NCBI RefSeq assembly: GCF_002865645.1
Contig: NW_020194518.1
Span: 2,045,463 to 2,109,462, forward strand
Length of the DNA: 64,000 nucleotides
Direction: 5' to 3'
Origin: Hyaloscypha bicolor E
Lineage: Eukaryota; Ascomycota; Leotiomycetes; Helotiales; Hyaloscyphaceae
In this document: in pieces, positions 45,207-60,870 of the stretch
How the letters are laid out: each line of letters opens with the position of its first letter
Numbering within the stretch: the first letter of the stretch is position 1
Notes under the pieces: generated by a model
What the model was told of the DNA's origin: nothing
Database searches by the model: none
Seen by the model: only the letters and a program-made list of their open reading frames with translations
Made by a program: the position numbers and the translations under genes

Positions 45207-48200
45207 AGCTAATCTCTTTACCCTTAAAGAAGGTAATTTAATAAGTAATTATATCTCGAAATCTGCGAAATATATAACCCCTTACTAAAGCTATTCCTAT
45301 AGAGGAAGTCAACCAGATTAATCCTAATACGGGTAATAGTAAAGGCTTATTTAATACTTTTAATAGGGCCCTTTAGGAGCCTCCGAGAGCCAGTAATAAT
45401 AACGGAAATAATCCCGGTAATAATTAAGATACCGAGATTAATACCCGAGTTACTACTACCCAAGCTATAGAATAGGGCTTATATACTAAAGTCAAAGTAC
45501 TCTAATAAAAGTAAGAATTAGTAGATATAATTAATTAATATATCCTATAGTTAGAGTAATATAAGGGTATTTTTAGGGATATCTTACGGTTTACTATATT
45601 TCGTAAAAACTTTATTTATAAGTCTATCCTATTTTCCTTAGTAATTCTTATTAGGGAACTTCCTAAAATGAGGTTAGAACCCACTTTCTTTCCTAATATA
45701 ATAAGCTTTAAAAGTAATCTCAATACTATTTATTAGGAGCTACTATATAATATCCTAAAGATATATTTAGACTAAAAGAAGCTTTTTAAGGTCCGGATAT
45801 TTGACTTATATTATAGAAAGTTCCTTAAGAAATAGAGAATATTTATATTCTTCTAGAAAATAGTCTTTAGGACCTAACCTTGAACTTATAATAAATATTC
45901 TTCTAGAGTTAACTTTATTATAAGTATTTTTAGGAACAAATCTTATAATATTTAAAAGGCTATAATAAAGCAAAGCCTACTATTATATAAGGTCTATTAG
46001 GAGTAATTTAAGGCTTATTTAGCTAATATACTCTAAATACCTTAAATCTATTAATAAGATACCTTTAAGGAACTCTGAGATCTTTATTAAAAGAATAGTA
46101 AAATAGTTATTAAGTTATATATTCGAATAATTAGTTTCAAAATTAACTAGGACCTATATCCTAAGAGAAACCGGATCCGGACTCTTAATATTACTTTATT
46201 TAACTATAAGACTTATTAGATACTTATATCTATTCTCTTAGGAAATAAAGTAATATCTATTTCCAAATAGCTTAAGAAAGCTTAAAAAGCAAAGTATATT
46301 ACTTATCCTAAATTAAGAAAAGCAAAAACAGGGAAGTCTAGTAAGAGTAACTCTGCCCCTAAAGACTCTGACTTAGTAAATTCTAATTTATAAGGCTATT
46401 AAAAAAGGAAGAATAAGTTTCGAAAATTATATAAGAAACTTTTAGGTAGAGTTTTGGCCCCTTTAAGGCCTTAATAAAGTACTAGTTCTATTTTAGGTAT
46501 AGTTTATTAGACTTATAAATAGAAAAAATACTTCTTAGAAAATATAAAATATTTCAAATATACTAAATAGACTTGGCAGAACCCTAATAAGGCCAAAACT
46601 ATAAAAGAGTTAAGGTATTTATAGAAGCAGGTTAATACTATAGCTATAGAAGAGTACTCTAGAGGAGATTCTTCTAAGAAATAAGAAAAAGAGAAGGCTA
46701 AATCTTAAATATTAATAATTTTAGCTATAATAAAAAAGGTATATTACTTTATATAACTATTTAAGCAAGATTAATATAGCTAGAAATAGGTGCCTTAGAG
46801 ATATATAGCAGACTTAGTAATACTAGGTTAGATTGCAACTTCCTTAATAATAATTAGGCTTAAAGCCGGGGCTTTATTACTTTGGCTAAATATAATTAAG
46901 AATTTATAACCTTTTATAAGAACTAATTTAAGGTTTATTAAGCCTATAATCTTGAGATATTTATTATAGATAATTATAATGAGATGTATTCTTTTAAGCT
47001 CCGGTTCTATAAATATAAGAATATTAGCTCTTATAGCCTTATTTTTAGTATGGAATTTTATAAAGTAATCCTTATATAATATATAAACTATATTAAGAAA
47101 TAATAGATATATATACCTATATAGCCTAATAATATTAAGATTCTAATACTAAAAGAGTTTAATAAAGAGCTTAACCGGTACCCTAAGCTAGTATCTCGAG
47201 TCTTATTCTTAACTAAAAGCAAATATAACTATCCTAGATAATAGGCTTTATATATTTATAATAATTACTAGATCTCTACTTTATTATATGGTTCTAGTAA
47301 TACTAAACAGGAGTTTTTAATATAGCAAATTAATATTTTCTAGAAAAGGGCTTTAGAAATACCTATTTATTTCTGGAATAATAAATATAAAAACTTCTCA
47401 GAGGTTTTTAACTCTAATAAAGCTTCGGAACTTCCTAATCTTGGTAGTATTAAATACTTTATTAATATAAATAGTATAATCCTATATAGGCCTTTATATA
47501 ATCTATTAGAGACCTAACTAGAAGTATTATATCTATATTTATAGAATATACTTTACAAATATTAGATAAGGCCTAGTAAAAGCCTAGTAAGGGTACTTAT
47601 TCTTTTTATTCCCAAGAAAAATAAAGAACTATACTTTTATATTAATTATTATAAATTTAACTAAGTTATAATTAAGAATTAGTATTTGCTTCCTTTTATT
47701 AATAAGACTCTTAACCGGCTTTAAGAAGCCAAGATTTTTATAAAGCTAGATCTTAAGAATATATATTATTAAATAAGAATTCATAAAGAATATAAGTAAA
47801 AGACGGCTTTTAGGACCCGCTATAGCTATTTTAAATATTTTATAATATCTTTTAAACTAGCTAATATATTAGCCATATTTCAAGTATATATTAATACTAT
47901 ACTTATAGGGCTCCTGAATTATTTCGTGATTATTTATTTAGATAATATTCTTATTTATTCCCGAAATAAGGATAAATACTATAATTATATATATTAGGTA
48001 TTTATTAGGCTATATAAAAATAACCTATTTTATAAACTTAATAAATACAAGTTTAATATTAAGAAAGTCGAATTTTTAGGCTTCCTTATTAGAATAGAAA
48101 GTATTTATACGAATCCTAAACAGGTCTGTAGTATTATTAAATAGCCAGAACCAGAATTATTTTATAATATCTAAGTATTTTTTAGATTTACTAATTTCTA

Positions 48201-51200
48201 TTATAGGTTAATTTACTATTATTCTCAGGTAACTATAGGCTTAATAGATCTCTTAAAAGAAATAGAAAAGGGCCAAAAATCCGGTTCCTTTATATAAATA
48301 AATAAAGTAGCTAAAAGCTTTAAGACTTTAAAAAAAGCTTTTACTATAATACTTATTCTAGTTTATTTTAACTTTTCTAAGAAAATTTATATTAAAACTA
48401 ATATATTAAAATTCGTAATTACTAGTACTATTTTATAATAAGTTAATCCTAGTAATAGCCCAAAAAAATACTAGTATCTAGTAATATTCTAGTCCCGGAA
48501 ACTTTCCGGAGCTAAATATAATTATAGTATCTATAATAGAGAGCTACTTATAATTATTAAAGCCTTTAAGTATTAGTACTATTACCTTAAAAAGTTCAGG
48601 TTTATAATTAAGGTTATTATAGACTATAATAATCTCTAATACTTTATAAAAATAAAATATCTAAAAAGCTATTAAATATATTAGGTAATATATCTTATAA
48701 TATATGATTTTAATATTATTTATTATAGAAGCGCCTTAAACCTAGTAAATAGACCTAGTAGAAAACCTAATTATAAAGAAGATCCTATTAATATAACTTG
48801 GCTTCTGACTTTTTAGAATAAGCTAAAAAGAGCTTTTATAATTATAATTTAGAGATTCTTATAAATATCTAAAGAGTTCCCTCTTTAAAATAGGTATTAT
48901 TTAATACTTGCTATATCCGTAATAGCTAAAAAGAAATATTTACTATAAGACAAGTAAATAGATTATCTTATAGATTTCTTAACTATAAAATTAGTTAAGA
49001 AGTAAGATATAAGGAGATACCTTAAAAGCTCTATTACTATAGCTAAGATAATAGGAGTATTTATAACTGTATTATTTAATAAAACCAAAAATTTCTTAGT
49101 TCCTCGAGTTTTTGAATTAGATAGTTATAAATACCTAATTTCCTATATATAGATATATACGGCTACTAAAAGAGCTATAGTACTAGCTCCTTTATCTAAA
49201 TCTTTTCTAGATATTATTTAGATAACTCAGAGAAATAATTCTTAATATTAGAATATTATAAAATAAAGGCTTAGTAAGAAAGATACTAAAAGAAAAGAAA
49301 TCTGGAAAAATAATTCGGGCCTACTCAGGTACTATTTAAGAATTATTATATCTAATAATTCTGCTTTATATTAAGAAGTTATAAAGCTTTATTATAATAA
49401 CTTAATAGCTAGATATTATAGAATAGAGAAAACTCTCAAGCTTTTTAGAAGGTCCTAATATTAAGAGAATATAAAAAAAGATATTTGCAATTATTATTAA
49501 GAATATAATATCTATTATAGAGTTAAAATAAAAAGGCATTTATTATATAATCTATTTAGTAGTTTATTATAGCCTAAAAGACCCTGGGATAAAATCTCTA
49601 TAAATTTTATTATAAGTCTACTACTATATAAGAACCTGGTAAGAGATTCCGATTTTAATATAATTCTTATAGTTATTAACTAGTATTCTAAAATAGTAAG
49701 ATATATTATATACTATAAAACTATTAACTTTCTAGAGCTTACCAAAATTATATAGAAATATATTTTCTTAATCTTTAGCTTTCCTAATAAAATTATTTCT
49801 AACTAAAAAATAGTATTTACTAGCTAGTTCTAGTTTGCTTTCTATTTCTATTTAATATATAAATAGTATTTAAATATAGCTTATTATTCTCAGATAAATA
49901 GTTAGATAAAAAAATAAAACTAGGCCCTAAAATATTATCTAAAATATTATTATAATACCTAAAAAAATAACTAGTTTAAGAAATTGTTTTTTACGGAATT
50001 TATATATAATAATTCAAAATATTAGGTTTTATAAAATATATCTTTTTATATATATTATAAATATTACCTTTAATTTCTATAAAATCCTGAGAATAGAATT
50101 ATAAAAGAAGTACTAGCTATATATAGGAAGCTAGAAACCCTTAAAGTAAAGAAAGCTTAAGAATTTATAATATTATATATAAAATAACTAGGAAACCTAC
50201 TATAATAAGTACTAGTTAGCTAAATACTACTCTAAAAAAGCCTAGGTAATACTATTAATAAGAAATATTAAACTTAAGGCAGGAAAGCTTAAGCCAAAAT
50301 TTATAGGTCTATTTAGGATTTTTAAATATATTAGTAATTTAATATATAAGTTAGAATTACTAAATATATATAATTATTTATATTTCCTTTTTTAAAGAAT
50401 ATATAATAAAAAAGAGTTAGAAGCTATATCTATATTTTTCTAGAGAACTTCCGGAATTAGTAAATAATAATAAAGAATAAGAATAGAAAATAGAAGCTAT
50501 TATTAATTACTAATAAGATAATAGAAATAAGAAGTAATAGTATTTAATTAAATAAAAAGCCTAGCCTAAAAATTATAATATCTAGTTACCTGCTTTCTCT
50601 AATTTTGAAAATTTTAAGAAACTTCTAAAATTATATAATTAAAATTATAGCTTAAAATCCGAAACTACTTTTTAATAATTTCTTAAAATTAAAAAGAATT
50701 CTAGACTACTAAGAAAAAGGCTACTTAAAAGAAAGAGAAAACCTAGATAGCTAAGAAAAGGCCTAGAATAATAATAGAGATACTTTTTCCCTGGGTTTTT
50801 TATTTATAAAGGTTTTCTAGGGTTTTATTAAGGCTTATAAGAATTATATTTAAATTATTAGAAAAAGATTTAGGATTAAGAAAGGTTTATTATAGGTAAA
50901 CTAGCTATGGGTATCTCAAATAAATAAACTCTAATTCCTATAAATTCCTAATTCCTAAAGTAAGAATATTAAATACTAGCTCTATTTAGGACTTAGTAAA
51001 GAATTAGCTAATACTTTCCGGAATCTGCTTATCTCTTAATAAGATATAGTTATACTATAATAATATTAGTATTAAGAATATTAAAAGAAGTAAGTAAGGA
51101 ACTTATAATAGCTATATATGCCTTATAAAAAGCCCGAACTTCTAAAGTCAGGTTTTAAATAGCTATAAGTATTATATTATTAGTATTTAAAGTACTAGTA

Positions 51201-52420
51201 ATAAACTACTTAGTAATCTCGGTAATAAGCTTAGTAATAAGGTTAATACCTTAAAAATGAATATTGCGGTATTTCTTTAAGAAATTAGTAAGTACCTAAA
51301 TATATTAGAAAAATCTTATTTTTAGGATATTAACCCAAATAATATTATTATCTGCCTTATTAAGACAGGAAAAAGAATTCCGAAGCTTATTAGTATTCTT
51401 CTAGTTTTTAAAAACCTAATTAATAATATTATTCTTATTAGTATAATACTATTTAGGATATATTTTAAGAAATTTCTTAAAGGCTATAATAGTATTTTCT
51501 TAGGACTAGTAAGCCTCTAATAAATAGCAAGAAATCTAAAATCGCATTAGCTTTAATAAATATTAAAGCTAAGAACTTACTAATATATAAGACTTAGAAT
51601 CCTTATTATAATAGTTATAATTCTTTTTACTAGATACTATAGTATATAAGATAAAGGAATTAATAAATAAATACTTAAAATATTTCAAGTATCTACTAGT
51701 AATAGGAAAAGAGGCTGCGAGATTATCTTTATACTTATTATTATATAGGCAGATAATAAAGCCAGAAGAAGATATTATGGAATTAATTAAAAATAATTAA
51801 AGAAGGCTTAAAGAAAAGTAAAAGAAGAGGCTAAAAGGTAATAATAGAAAAATTTATTATATATATAGTTATTAGAAAGAAAGAGAGCATATAATAATAC
51901 AAAGAGGTTCTTTTATAGAGATAAAGAACTACCTGAATTAACTACTAGTTTTCGTACTAGTTCTAATTAGAAACCAGTATAACTAATTAATATATACTTC
52001 CAGGAGCCTGCAAATAATCTCTAGGACCTCAGAAATATTCGTATAGGTTTCTCATATAAATATTTATTAAATTCTTTCCATATAGCTATTCAGATTATTC
52101 TAATACGAGATCTAATAAGTAATATTAATTTCGTGGGATAGCGTTTTAGTACTTTAGATTAAGCTAATTAGAATACTCAGATCCCAAACGAAATCGCAAT
52201 TACCGGCTAGCCCCTATATCTGGGATATAATTACTTTTCTTTTTCGCTTACTTAGCTCTAATCTAATTAGATAATTTTTATATCTATTATCCAGATTATA
52301 TTAGTAAAACTACCTCCCAAAATACTAGAAGTTTACCTTAATTAAATAAATAATTAATTAAATATTTACTAGAATAGATTAATAGATCTTAGGAATAAGA
52401 TCTTAGAAAAGGGGTATAGT

Positions 52421-52718
52421 TATAATATATATAGGGTCGTATATAACTTAAGGGCATATAATGAACCTCGGATATTACGGGTATTAATTAGGGAAATTAG
52501 AGGCCCTTTGACTTTATAACTAACTACTATTTATATTATAAGTATTAGGCTTATAAATCACTAATTATATATATGTTATCGGGGCCTCCTATTTAGAGAG
52601 GGCTTCTCTGGACCTTATAAGAGGGACAGAGATTAGTTCTATACTGAATTTAATACTATAGTTTTATAACTTACTAATTCATTCTATTATCTTATTACCT
52701 ACTAATAAATATCTTACG
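52421..52718 (+). repeat. 3' LTR of the nested gypsy element
   Basis: Same 298-bp length as the 5' LTR and colinear throughout, ending AAATATCTTACG immediately before the TTTTT duplication. Confidence 0.9.
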
Positions 52719-52723
52719 TTTTT

Positions 52724-55700
52724 AGAAGGAAATTAAAATTAAGACTAAGATTAAAGCTAGTATAATTATATCTTTATTATTTATTTTTAAAATATAAAGA
52801 TATATATTTAATATAATTATTTAAATTCGAATAAATTCATAATAAATAATATCTAAAAATGAAAATATTAGTATTTAATAGCCCTAGATTAAGCCTATTT
52901 AAATATTAAAAAATTATAATTTTAGATATTATAGTTATAAAAATATAAATATAAATATTTTTTCTTTTATTAATTTATAAAAGCCAAAATATATTAATAA
53001 TAATTAAACTATATTTAACCTATATAATTACCTAATTATTTTATTAATTATAAATAATTCGAGGTAATTTAAATCTTTTTAAATCTTTATATATAGCTTA
53101 TTATATAAACTTTTATATCTTTATATTTAGTAATACTATAATTATAATTTTTAGATAAAAAGAATTCCTTTATTCTAATATATATAATTATATTTATTTC
53201 TTATTTTTCGAATATATAATTATTAAATTAGAAAGGCTTAAGAATTCTAAATAATATTTTCTCCTAAAAATATATATATTCTTAATAAATAATAAAAACA
53301 AATATGAAATTATATAATAATATAATTACTTTATATTAATATCTTTATTTTCTATAAAATAATAACTCTATTTTATTTTTATTTTAAAACCTCTATTCTT
53401 TTTCTATATTTTTTCGACTTTATTATTAATACTAAAAGCTTCTACTTTCTACTAATACCTTTTTTATTAATACCTTTATTAATATCTTTATTAATACCTC
53501 TATTAATACCAAGAGCTAGTATTTAATTATTTTATAATTTTTCTCTCTTTTTCCGAATTTCTTTTCCAAATTCCTTTTTCTTTAATACTTTTACTATTAA
53601 TACTAAAAGCTAGTATCTAATTATCTTATAATATTTTTTTCCTTTCCTGAATTTCTTCTTTAAATTCCGCTTTTAAATTCCTCTTTCTTTAATACTTCTA
53701 TTAATAATATTAAAAGCTGGTATCTAATTATTATTTCCGAATTCCTTTTATCTAGAACTCTTATACTATAAGTCTTTAATCTATTTACTTTTTAGAAAGC
53801 TAAATTTTAGATTTCTTTTCTTTTTCTCTAATATCTCCTTTTCCTCTTTTCTAATATCTCTTATACCTTTAGGCTCTTTAGAAATACCTTTTCTCGAATT
53901 TCCAAAAAAGAGGCTAATTTCTATTTAGATTCCTCCGAACTTTAATACCTCTTTCCTTTTTCCGATACCTTTTATATCTTTAGGCCCTTTAGAAATATCC
54001 TTTCTTGAACTTCTAAAAATGAAGCTAATTCCTATTTAGATTCCTCTAAACTTTAATACCTCTTTTTCTTTTCTAATACCTTTTATATTTTTAAGCCCTT
54101 TAGAAATACTTTCTTTTAAACTTCTAAAAAAGAAGTTAACTTCTATTTAAATTCCTTTAAACTTTAATATCTTTTCTTCTTTTCTAATATCTCTTATATC
54201 TTTAGGCTCTTTAGGAATACTCTTTCTCGAACTTCTAAAAAAGAAACTAATTTCTATTTAGATTTCTTTAAACTTTAATACTTTCTTTCCTTTTTTAATA
54301 CTTATAATAGCCTTTAAACTACTACTAAATATCTCTATTCTTTATCTTGAAATATATATTAACTAATTCTTATAAGAAATAGCTTTTCTTTTTCTAATCT
54401 CAATTTCTTTAATATATATTTCTTATTTTTAGGCTATTTAAACATTTCCCTATTTGCTTTTATAAAATATATACTAATTTATTTCTTAGTTTTTCTCGCC
54501 TTATTTTTCCTTTAATATTACTATATATATATCTAGTTAGTACTAGTTCTTATAATTTATAATTAGGCTTTTTATTTATTAAATACCCGAATATTTTATT
54601 TTATTTTTATTTTATATATTTTATTTTCCTTTTATTATAGGTTAGAACTCAAATAATATTTACCTTAAATACTTATACTTTTGAATATATAAAACTTCTA
54701 TAAATTTTTTGGAATTATAAACTAGTCTATTTTAGTTTAAAAAAGCTTTCTCGAAAATATTTCAGGAATTATAATATTTATTATAACTTCTTTTAAAGAT
54801 TAATATAATATAGATAATTCTAGTCTATTTTCTTTTTATAGAATAAACCGCTATTTTAAGTTTATATAAAAGTTCTAATTATTCTTTAAATTAAAATATA
54901 AGTATTTCTTATTTCTATTAAATTAGATATAAAGAATAATAGGTGCCTTTAAGCTAAACTATAATACTAGTTAAGTACTAAAACTTTTTATATCTTATAA
55001 AATATTACTTATAGCTTGAAATATATTATATTTAATAGAACTTTTATATCTAATTACTTTATATTATAGTAAAATATATAATATTATAATTAGAAGAGTT
55101 TTGCTTTATAATCTTATTTATTATTTATAGATTTTCTAGCTAATAAATCTTGGCTAATAGCTAAGAAACTTATTAGCTATTTTATCTAAAGCTTCTAAAA
55201 GCAGGAAATTGCCTTAATAAAAACTTAGTATTAAAAATAGATTTGACTAATTAATCTAAATAAGGAGTTTATAATAGGAATCTCTATAAATAAATAATTT
55301 CATATAATAAATTCAAGTTCCTATTCCTAGTTATATAATTAAGCTATATAAAAAACTCTTTCTAGCCTATTAGAATAGTTCCTATTTCTAGTTATATAAG
55401 TTATAATATATAATAAACTCAAACTTTTTTAGGTTATTTTTAGAAGAATTAGTAAGCTTTTCTAAATAAACTTATTAAGGCCTTGGTTTTTAAAGGTATT
55501 AATCTAGTCTTTTTATTCTTTTTTTAAATAATAGTTTAGCTTTTAGGAATTATATATAAATATTAGAATAAATAAGGAAATATATTATATATATTTTCTA
55601 AATAAATTAGAATAGAATCTATAGAATTCCCGTAATAATATTAAATTTATATTACTAGCTAATAAAGACTTTAATAACCTTAATAAAACTTGAATTATAA

Positions 55701-58700
55701 GCCTGGCCCTTAAATTTCCTATTTAACTTAAAAATTAAATAGTTTATAATAGATTATTTATTATAGAATATATTATACTTTTTTCCTAAAAAATACTAAA
55801 TACTAATAATAATTCGAAAGCCTTAAAGCCCTTAAAACTCTTTATAAGTTTCGGGCTTTAAGGCTTTTCTATAACTAGCTAATTATATAAAATCACGTAA
55901 TTATATAAGTCCGGTATTAATATAAAGTAATTAGTAATTTTATATATAAATATAATATAGTTTTTAATATAGCTAGTTTAATATATTATATATTTATATA
56001 TAAATATTTATAATTTTATTATTATAATATAATATATCTTTAATATATTTTTAATATAAAGATTTCTTTATAATTCTAGATTTTTAGAAGCCTTTTCTAT
56101 ATTAAAGGTAAAATATATAATATAATTTAGATATTAAATTCAAAAAGTAAAGAATTATAAAAGCCCTAATAATTATAAGATTTTATAAACTTAAATAGAT
56201 TTAAATATTATAAAAATATTAAATTTAATAGCCTAACTTTTAAATTATATAAGAACTAATTAAAGAATACTATTTTAAAATATTAATTATAAATTCCAAA
56301 TATATATATATTTATAAGAAAATAAAACCCAAAATAATATTAAGCTAATTATAAAATATAAAAAAATATATATTAAATATTAGATTTATTTTTTCTTAAT
56401 TACTTTAATTTTAATAAATATTTATATATAATTTATTAGACTTTATATAATAGATTTACTTCAGAGAAATAAGATTAATTAGTCTAGAAAGTTTAATAAT
56501 AATAGTTAAATTTCTATTTAATATAATAAATAAAGTACTAATAATAGTTTAGATATCTTGGGTTTTATTTATAAAGCTAAAAATATTATATTTATTAATT
56601 CTCTATATTTAATAAGGAAAAGAGATAATATATTTATTTCTTTAATATATTTATTATTATAAAATAATATTTATATAATTTATAAAATTAATTATAGTTT
56701 TTTTTACTAGAAAAAAGAATAGTAAAATTAAAAGAAAATCTAATAGTTTACTATTATTATTATTATTATTACTATTAGAATTAACTTTAGTAATACTTTC
56801 TATAATACTTTTTATATTATTTTATAGCTTTTAGAAATTAATAAATAAAGAAGAATTCTGGTATATATAAGTTAATTAAATCTAAAAATAAAAAAGAATT
56901 TATAGAAAAAATAAAAAATAAAAGCTAGAATTAAAAAAAAGAATTATATATATATCTTTATTTATTTACTAGTTTATTAGATTTCTCCTTACTTTTAAAA
57001 TCTTATACTTATACTAGTAAGTAATACTTTCTTAAACTCTTTAGGTCTTTTTAGTCTATTATTTAATTTTTTTAAATTATTATATCTTTTAAGTATTTTC
57101 TAGCTTTTTATAAATAATTTTAAAATAGAAATCTTTATATAAAGTTTTTTTCTAAGTTTTTTCTAGCTTTTTATAAATAACTTTAAAATAGAAATCTTTA
57201 TATAAAGTTTTTTTCTAAGTATTTTCTAGCTTTTTATAAGTAATTTTAAAATAGATATCTTTATATAAAAATCTTATTCTAATATAAAATAAGAAAAATT
57301 GTTCAGATATTTTTAGGACCCAGATATATATTATAGCAGGAAAGATTAAAGATAATTTAAATAGAATCTAATAAGACTATAAGTTCTTGAACTCTTTTAT
57401 TATTAGAACTAATATAAAATACTACTTTATTTATATTATTAATAAATTAATAATAGTAGATAAATCTACTAATATAAAAAAAAATAAGGAAATAGCTATT
57501 AAAAAACTATATTAGAAAGAATAAAAAAGACTTAATTATTTATTTTAAATCAAAAGCCATTTATTAAAAAACATTTATTAGAATTTATATAAAGAATCTA
57601 ATAAAAGAAATAAAAGAAAACTTATTATTAACTTCTTTAAAAAATTAAATAGTTCTTTATTTAGCTCTTTAATTCTTTATATTATTAAATATTTACTTAT
57701 AAAGAACTAGTTATAAAACTATAATTTATAATTTTATAAAACTAGATCCGGCTATATTTTAATTTATAAAACTTTAAAGGGTTCTAGATAACCTATTATT
57801 AGTATAAAAAGCTATAACCTAAATAATAGCCTAAATAATTCTCGTATTTATAGCCTATTAAGCTTATATAGTAATATAAATACTATTAGAAAAGTAATTA
57901 GATTAAATAATATAGCTTATAATAAAAAATAATATAAAAGGAAATAATTATAAGACTATTAGAATAGAAGAAGCCTAAAATAGAACAGAAATAATATCTG
58001 GTAGCTATATAGTAATAATAATTAAAGAAATAGATATAATAAATATTTTTTTTAAAAAAAAGATATAAAATAAGAATATTAAAAAAAGCTAGAAATCTAA
58101 AATATCCTAGATATAAAAAAGAAAACAGATATAGACGGAATTCTAGAGCTATAAGATTTAAGTTTATTAGTATTATTACTCTAGGCAAATAAAATAATAA
58201 TGTTTATATTATATTTATTATTAATAGATTAATAAAACTTATAATATTAAATATTATTATACTAATATTTAGTTATAGAATATATATTATTAGAATAGGT
58301 TTTAAGAAATAGTAATATTATTTTAAAAAATAAGAATTTAAAAATATAAAATATTTATATAATAAATAAACTTAATAATTTTATTAGTATTATTCTTAAA
58401 AATAAAAAAAGAATTTCGAAAATAATATATTTAATAATAAATAATATCTATTTTAATATATCTAATTATTTTATAATTAGCTTATTTAATTACCTTATAT
58501 TATTAGAAGTATTACTAATAAAAAATTATTTCTAAATAAAGTTCTAGATTATTAGGAACTATATAGGTATTTTTCTGGCCTATATATTACTTATATATTC
58601 TATATTTATTAGAATAACTTATTTAAAAATTCTATTTTATATAATAATAATATTATATTTATTAGTTAGCTTTTTAGACTCTTCTAATATTAGTAGCTAT

Positions 58701-60870
58701 CCTGAGGCTATATATACCCGAACTATATATTAGAGCTAATAATAAGCTTAAATATATAATTAGATATTATTTCTATTAGTATTTCTTATATAAATATTAG
58801 CTATATTTATATTATAAAATATAAGCTTTTAATAATATTACTTTAGTATTTCTCTTAATAGAAACTCGTTAATATTTATATTAGTATATAAGTAAACTAT
58901 TTATATAAAGCTATATAAGGTTATATTACTTATTTTAAACTAAATAATTATTAAGAATTATATTATAAAGCTTTATATTTATTAGATAACTCTAGTATTA
59001 TATCTTGCCTAGAGGCTTTATATGTAATCTAAATAGCTTATTAGCTATTATATTAGGTCTAGATCTGTTTTTTCTAATTCTATAAATATTTTATAAGTCT
59101 ATAAACCTATATATAAAGTACTAATAAAGTAATCTAGTTTTATAAATATTAGTAATTATAACTCTTAATATAGGCCAGTTTTTAAAAGTAGTTCTATATA
59201 TACTAATTGAAATTAGTTATATAATCCGGTATTATAATACTAGACCTAATAGCCTTAATAAAAAGTAGTATAATTATTAATATCTAATACTTTCTTTTAA
59301 TAATAGAAAGAATAAAAAGCAAATATAGAGAAACAGAATTACTTATATATTACTAGTATAGCTAGCTTTTCTAAAGCTTTTATTACCAGAATTTAATTTA
59401 CTAATTCTTAATACTTTTTCCAGAAATAAAATAGTTCTTTATATATATAACTAATAAATTAGTTATTTATAAAAATGCGAAATATATTTTCATAATAAGA
59501 GAAAGTTTAGAGCCTTAATTAGTTTTAAAAAAGTAAGAGTAATAGCCTATTTAAATACGAATCTAAAAATACTATTATATAACTAAATAAGTAATTTAAT
59601 TAGAAATTCCGATATATATTTAAATGATATTATATAAATAAATATTAATACAAATATATATTTCGATCTCAAATAATAATAGCTTATTATATCTATTATT
59701 TAATTAAATTTAATCCGGTCTAAATATAATATATTTTTTTTTCTTAAACTATATTTGTTATATTTATAATATAATTATCTCGGAATCCAGAAGTTGTAAT
59801 ATTATATATAAGCTCTTTTTATAAATAATAAAATATATTAATAAATAAGGCTCTAATTTTTTAAACTAGAGCAAAATAATAAAATATAGAAAGACTAATT
59901 AGGTTATTAGTAAATCTTATTAACGGAAATATATATATAAATATTACTATTTATAACTTATAACCCGTCTATTATTTAGCTTATTCTATAATATTATAAA
60001 TAGTTACTTATTTGCCGCTTATTTATTTATTATAATTATATAGTAAATAAGACTAAGCTTCTTATATATATAAATAACTCTAGTAATTAAAGCTATATAG
60101 CTATAATTTTCAAGATTTTCAAGTATTTCCTTATTTATATTTCTTAAATAATATAGGATTATAATTTATATATAAAGAAAAAGTATATTTATTATTTAAA
60201 TATATATTTAAATATTCTATTCTTATAATTACTATTAGACTATATATGAATTAATTAAGATTTCATATAAATCTTTTAATCTATTTATAATTTCTTCTTA
60301 ATTAATATTTGTACGAGCCTATTTAGTAATAGCTTTATAATATAGTAATAGATTTATTAAAAGTTATAATATTATTTTAATAAAATCTACTAAATTATTT
60401 AATAGGAATTAAGTTTAGGATATAATTTACTATTATAACATACTTTTTAGTAATATAAGTACTAAATTATTCCAGTAATATTACTCTTATATAATTTTAT
60501 TAATTAATTACTAAAAAGAAAGTAATTAGCCGGTTTCTTAGTTATTTTAATAGTTTAATTTTCTTATTTCTAATCTCGGGAATATTAAGGAAGTTATTAG
60601 ACCCTATTAATAATATTATCCTAGAAGGGCTTATAGCCTATAATTACCTAACTATAGTAATTTGTAATAAATACTTAATTTTATATTATATTATCCGGCC
60701 TAATTTTAATACGATTTCACGCGGTAGTATAGGCTCTCACTTCATTAATTAGATAAGCAAGCAGCCTTACTATTATTGCATTATCCAAGCCGAAAGTCAC
60801 GTATGGATACTATAACCTCTAATTAGGAATTCTGCCTTGGGGAGGAGGGGAGGGGGGGTGTGCGGGGCGC
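52724..60870. other. AT-rich RIP-mutated interior of the 17-kb element, right part
   Basis: About 8 kb with almost no CA/TG and no intact frame. 53400-54300 is T-rich with a repeating pattern (words like CCTTTAGAAATA and ACTTCTAAAAAAGAAG recur about every 150-170 bp; see findings). 57100-57260 holds about two copies of a 75-80 bp repeat (TTTTCTAGCTTTTTATAA). 58400-60700 may be the mutated coding part of the host element, but no domain can be read. The frame at 57898-58188 is chance Tyr/Phe/Ile sequence. Confidence 0.6.
53440..54290. repeat. Diverged tandem repeat, period roughly 130-170 bp
   Basis: Several blocks beginning TTTAATACCT or TTTAATATCT, followed by TTTTCTAATA, a run around CTTTAGAAATA and GAACTTCTAAAAAAGAAG, and then ATTTCTATTTAGATT, recur in the same order at about 53870, 53990, 54110 and 54230. 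A shorter GCTAGTATCTAATTAT unit recurs before them (53520-53730). This could be a repetitive protein-coding segment on the minus strand of the host element. Confidence 0.55.

Larger units (their letters stand above)
44909..52718 (+). mobile_element. Complete but dead Ty3/gypsy (chromovirus-like) LTR retrotransposon
   Basis: 5' LTR 44909-45206 and 3' LTR 52421-52718, both 298 bp, are almost identical apart from transition differences. The same five bases TTTTT flank the outer ends (44904-44908 and 52719-52723). A purine-rich tract AGAAAAGGGG sits just before the 3' LTR. The internal plus strand reads as a gypsy polyprotein through many stops. RT at about 47610-48180 has LPFINKTLNRL, AKIFIKLDLKNIYY, KTAFRTRYSYFKYF and the catalytic box YLDNILIYS (YLDDI with one G-to-A change), followed by FLGFLI. 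Integrase at about 49380-49900 has the order PWDKISINFII. The motif wording is that of chromovirus-type elements. A chromodomain was not identified. Confidence 0.9.

Noticed and set aside
57898..58188. 96-codon frame rich in Tyr, Phe and Ile inside the RIP block
   Set aside because: Composition reflects AT richness; no homology-like pattern and no neighbouring frame.
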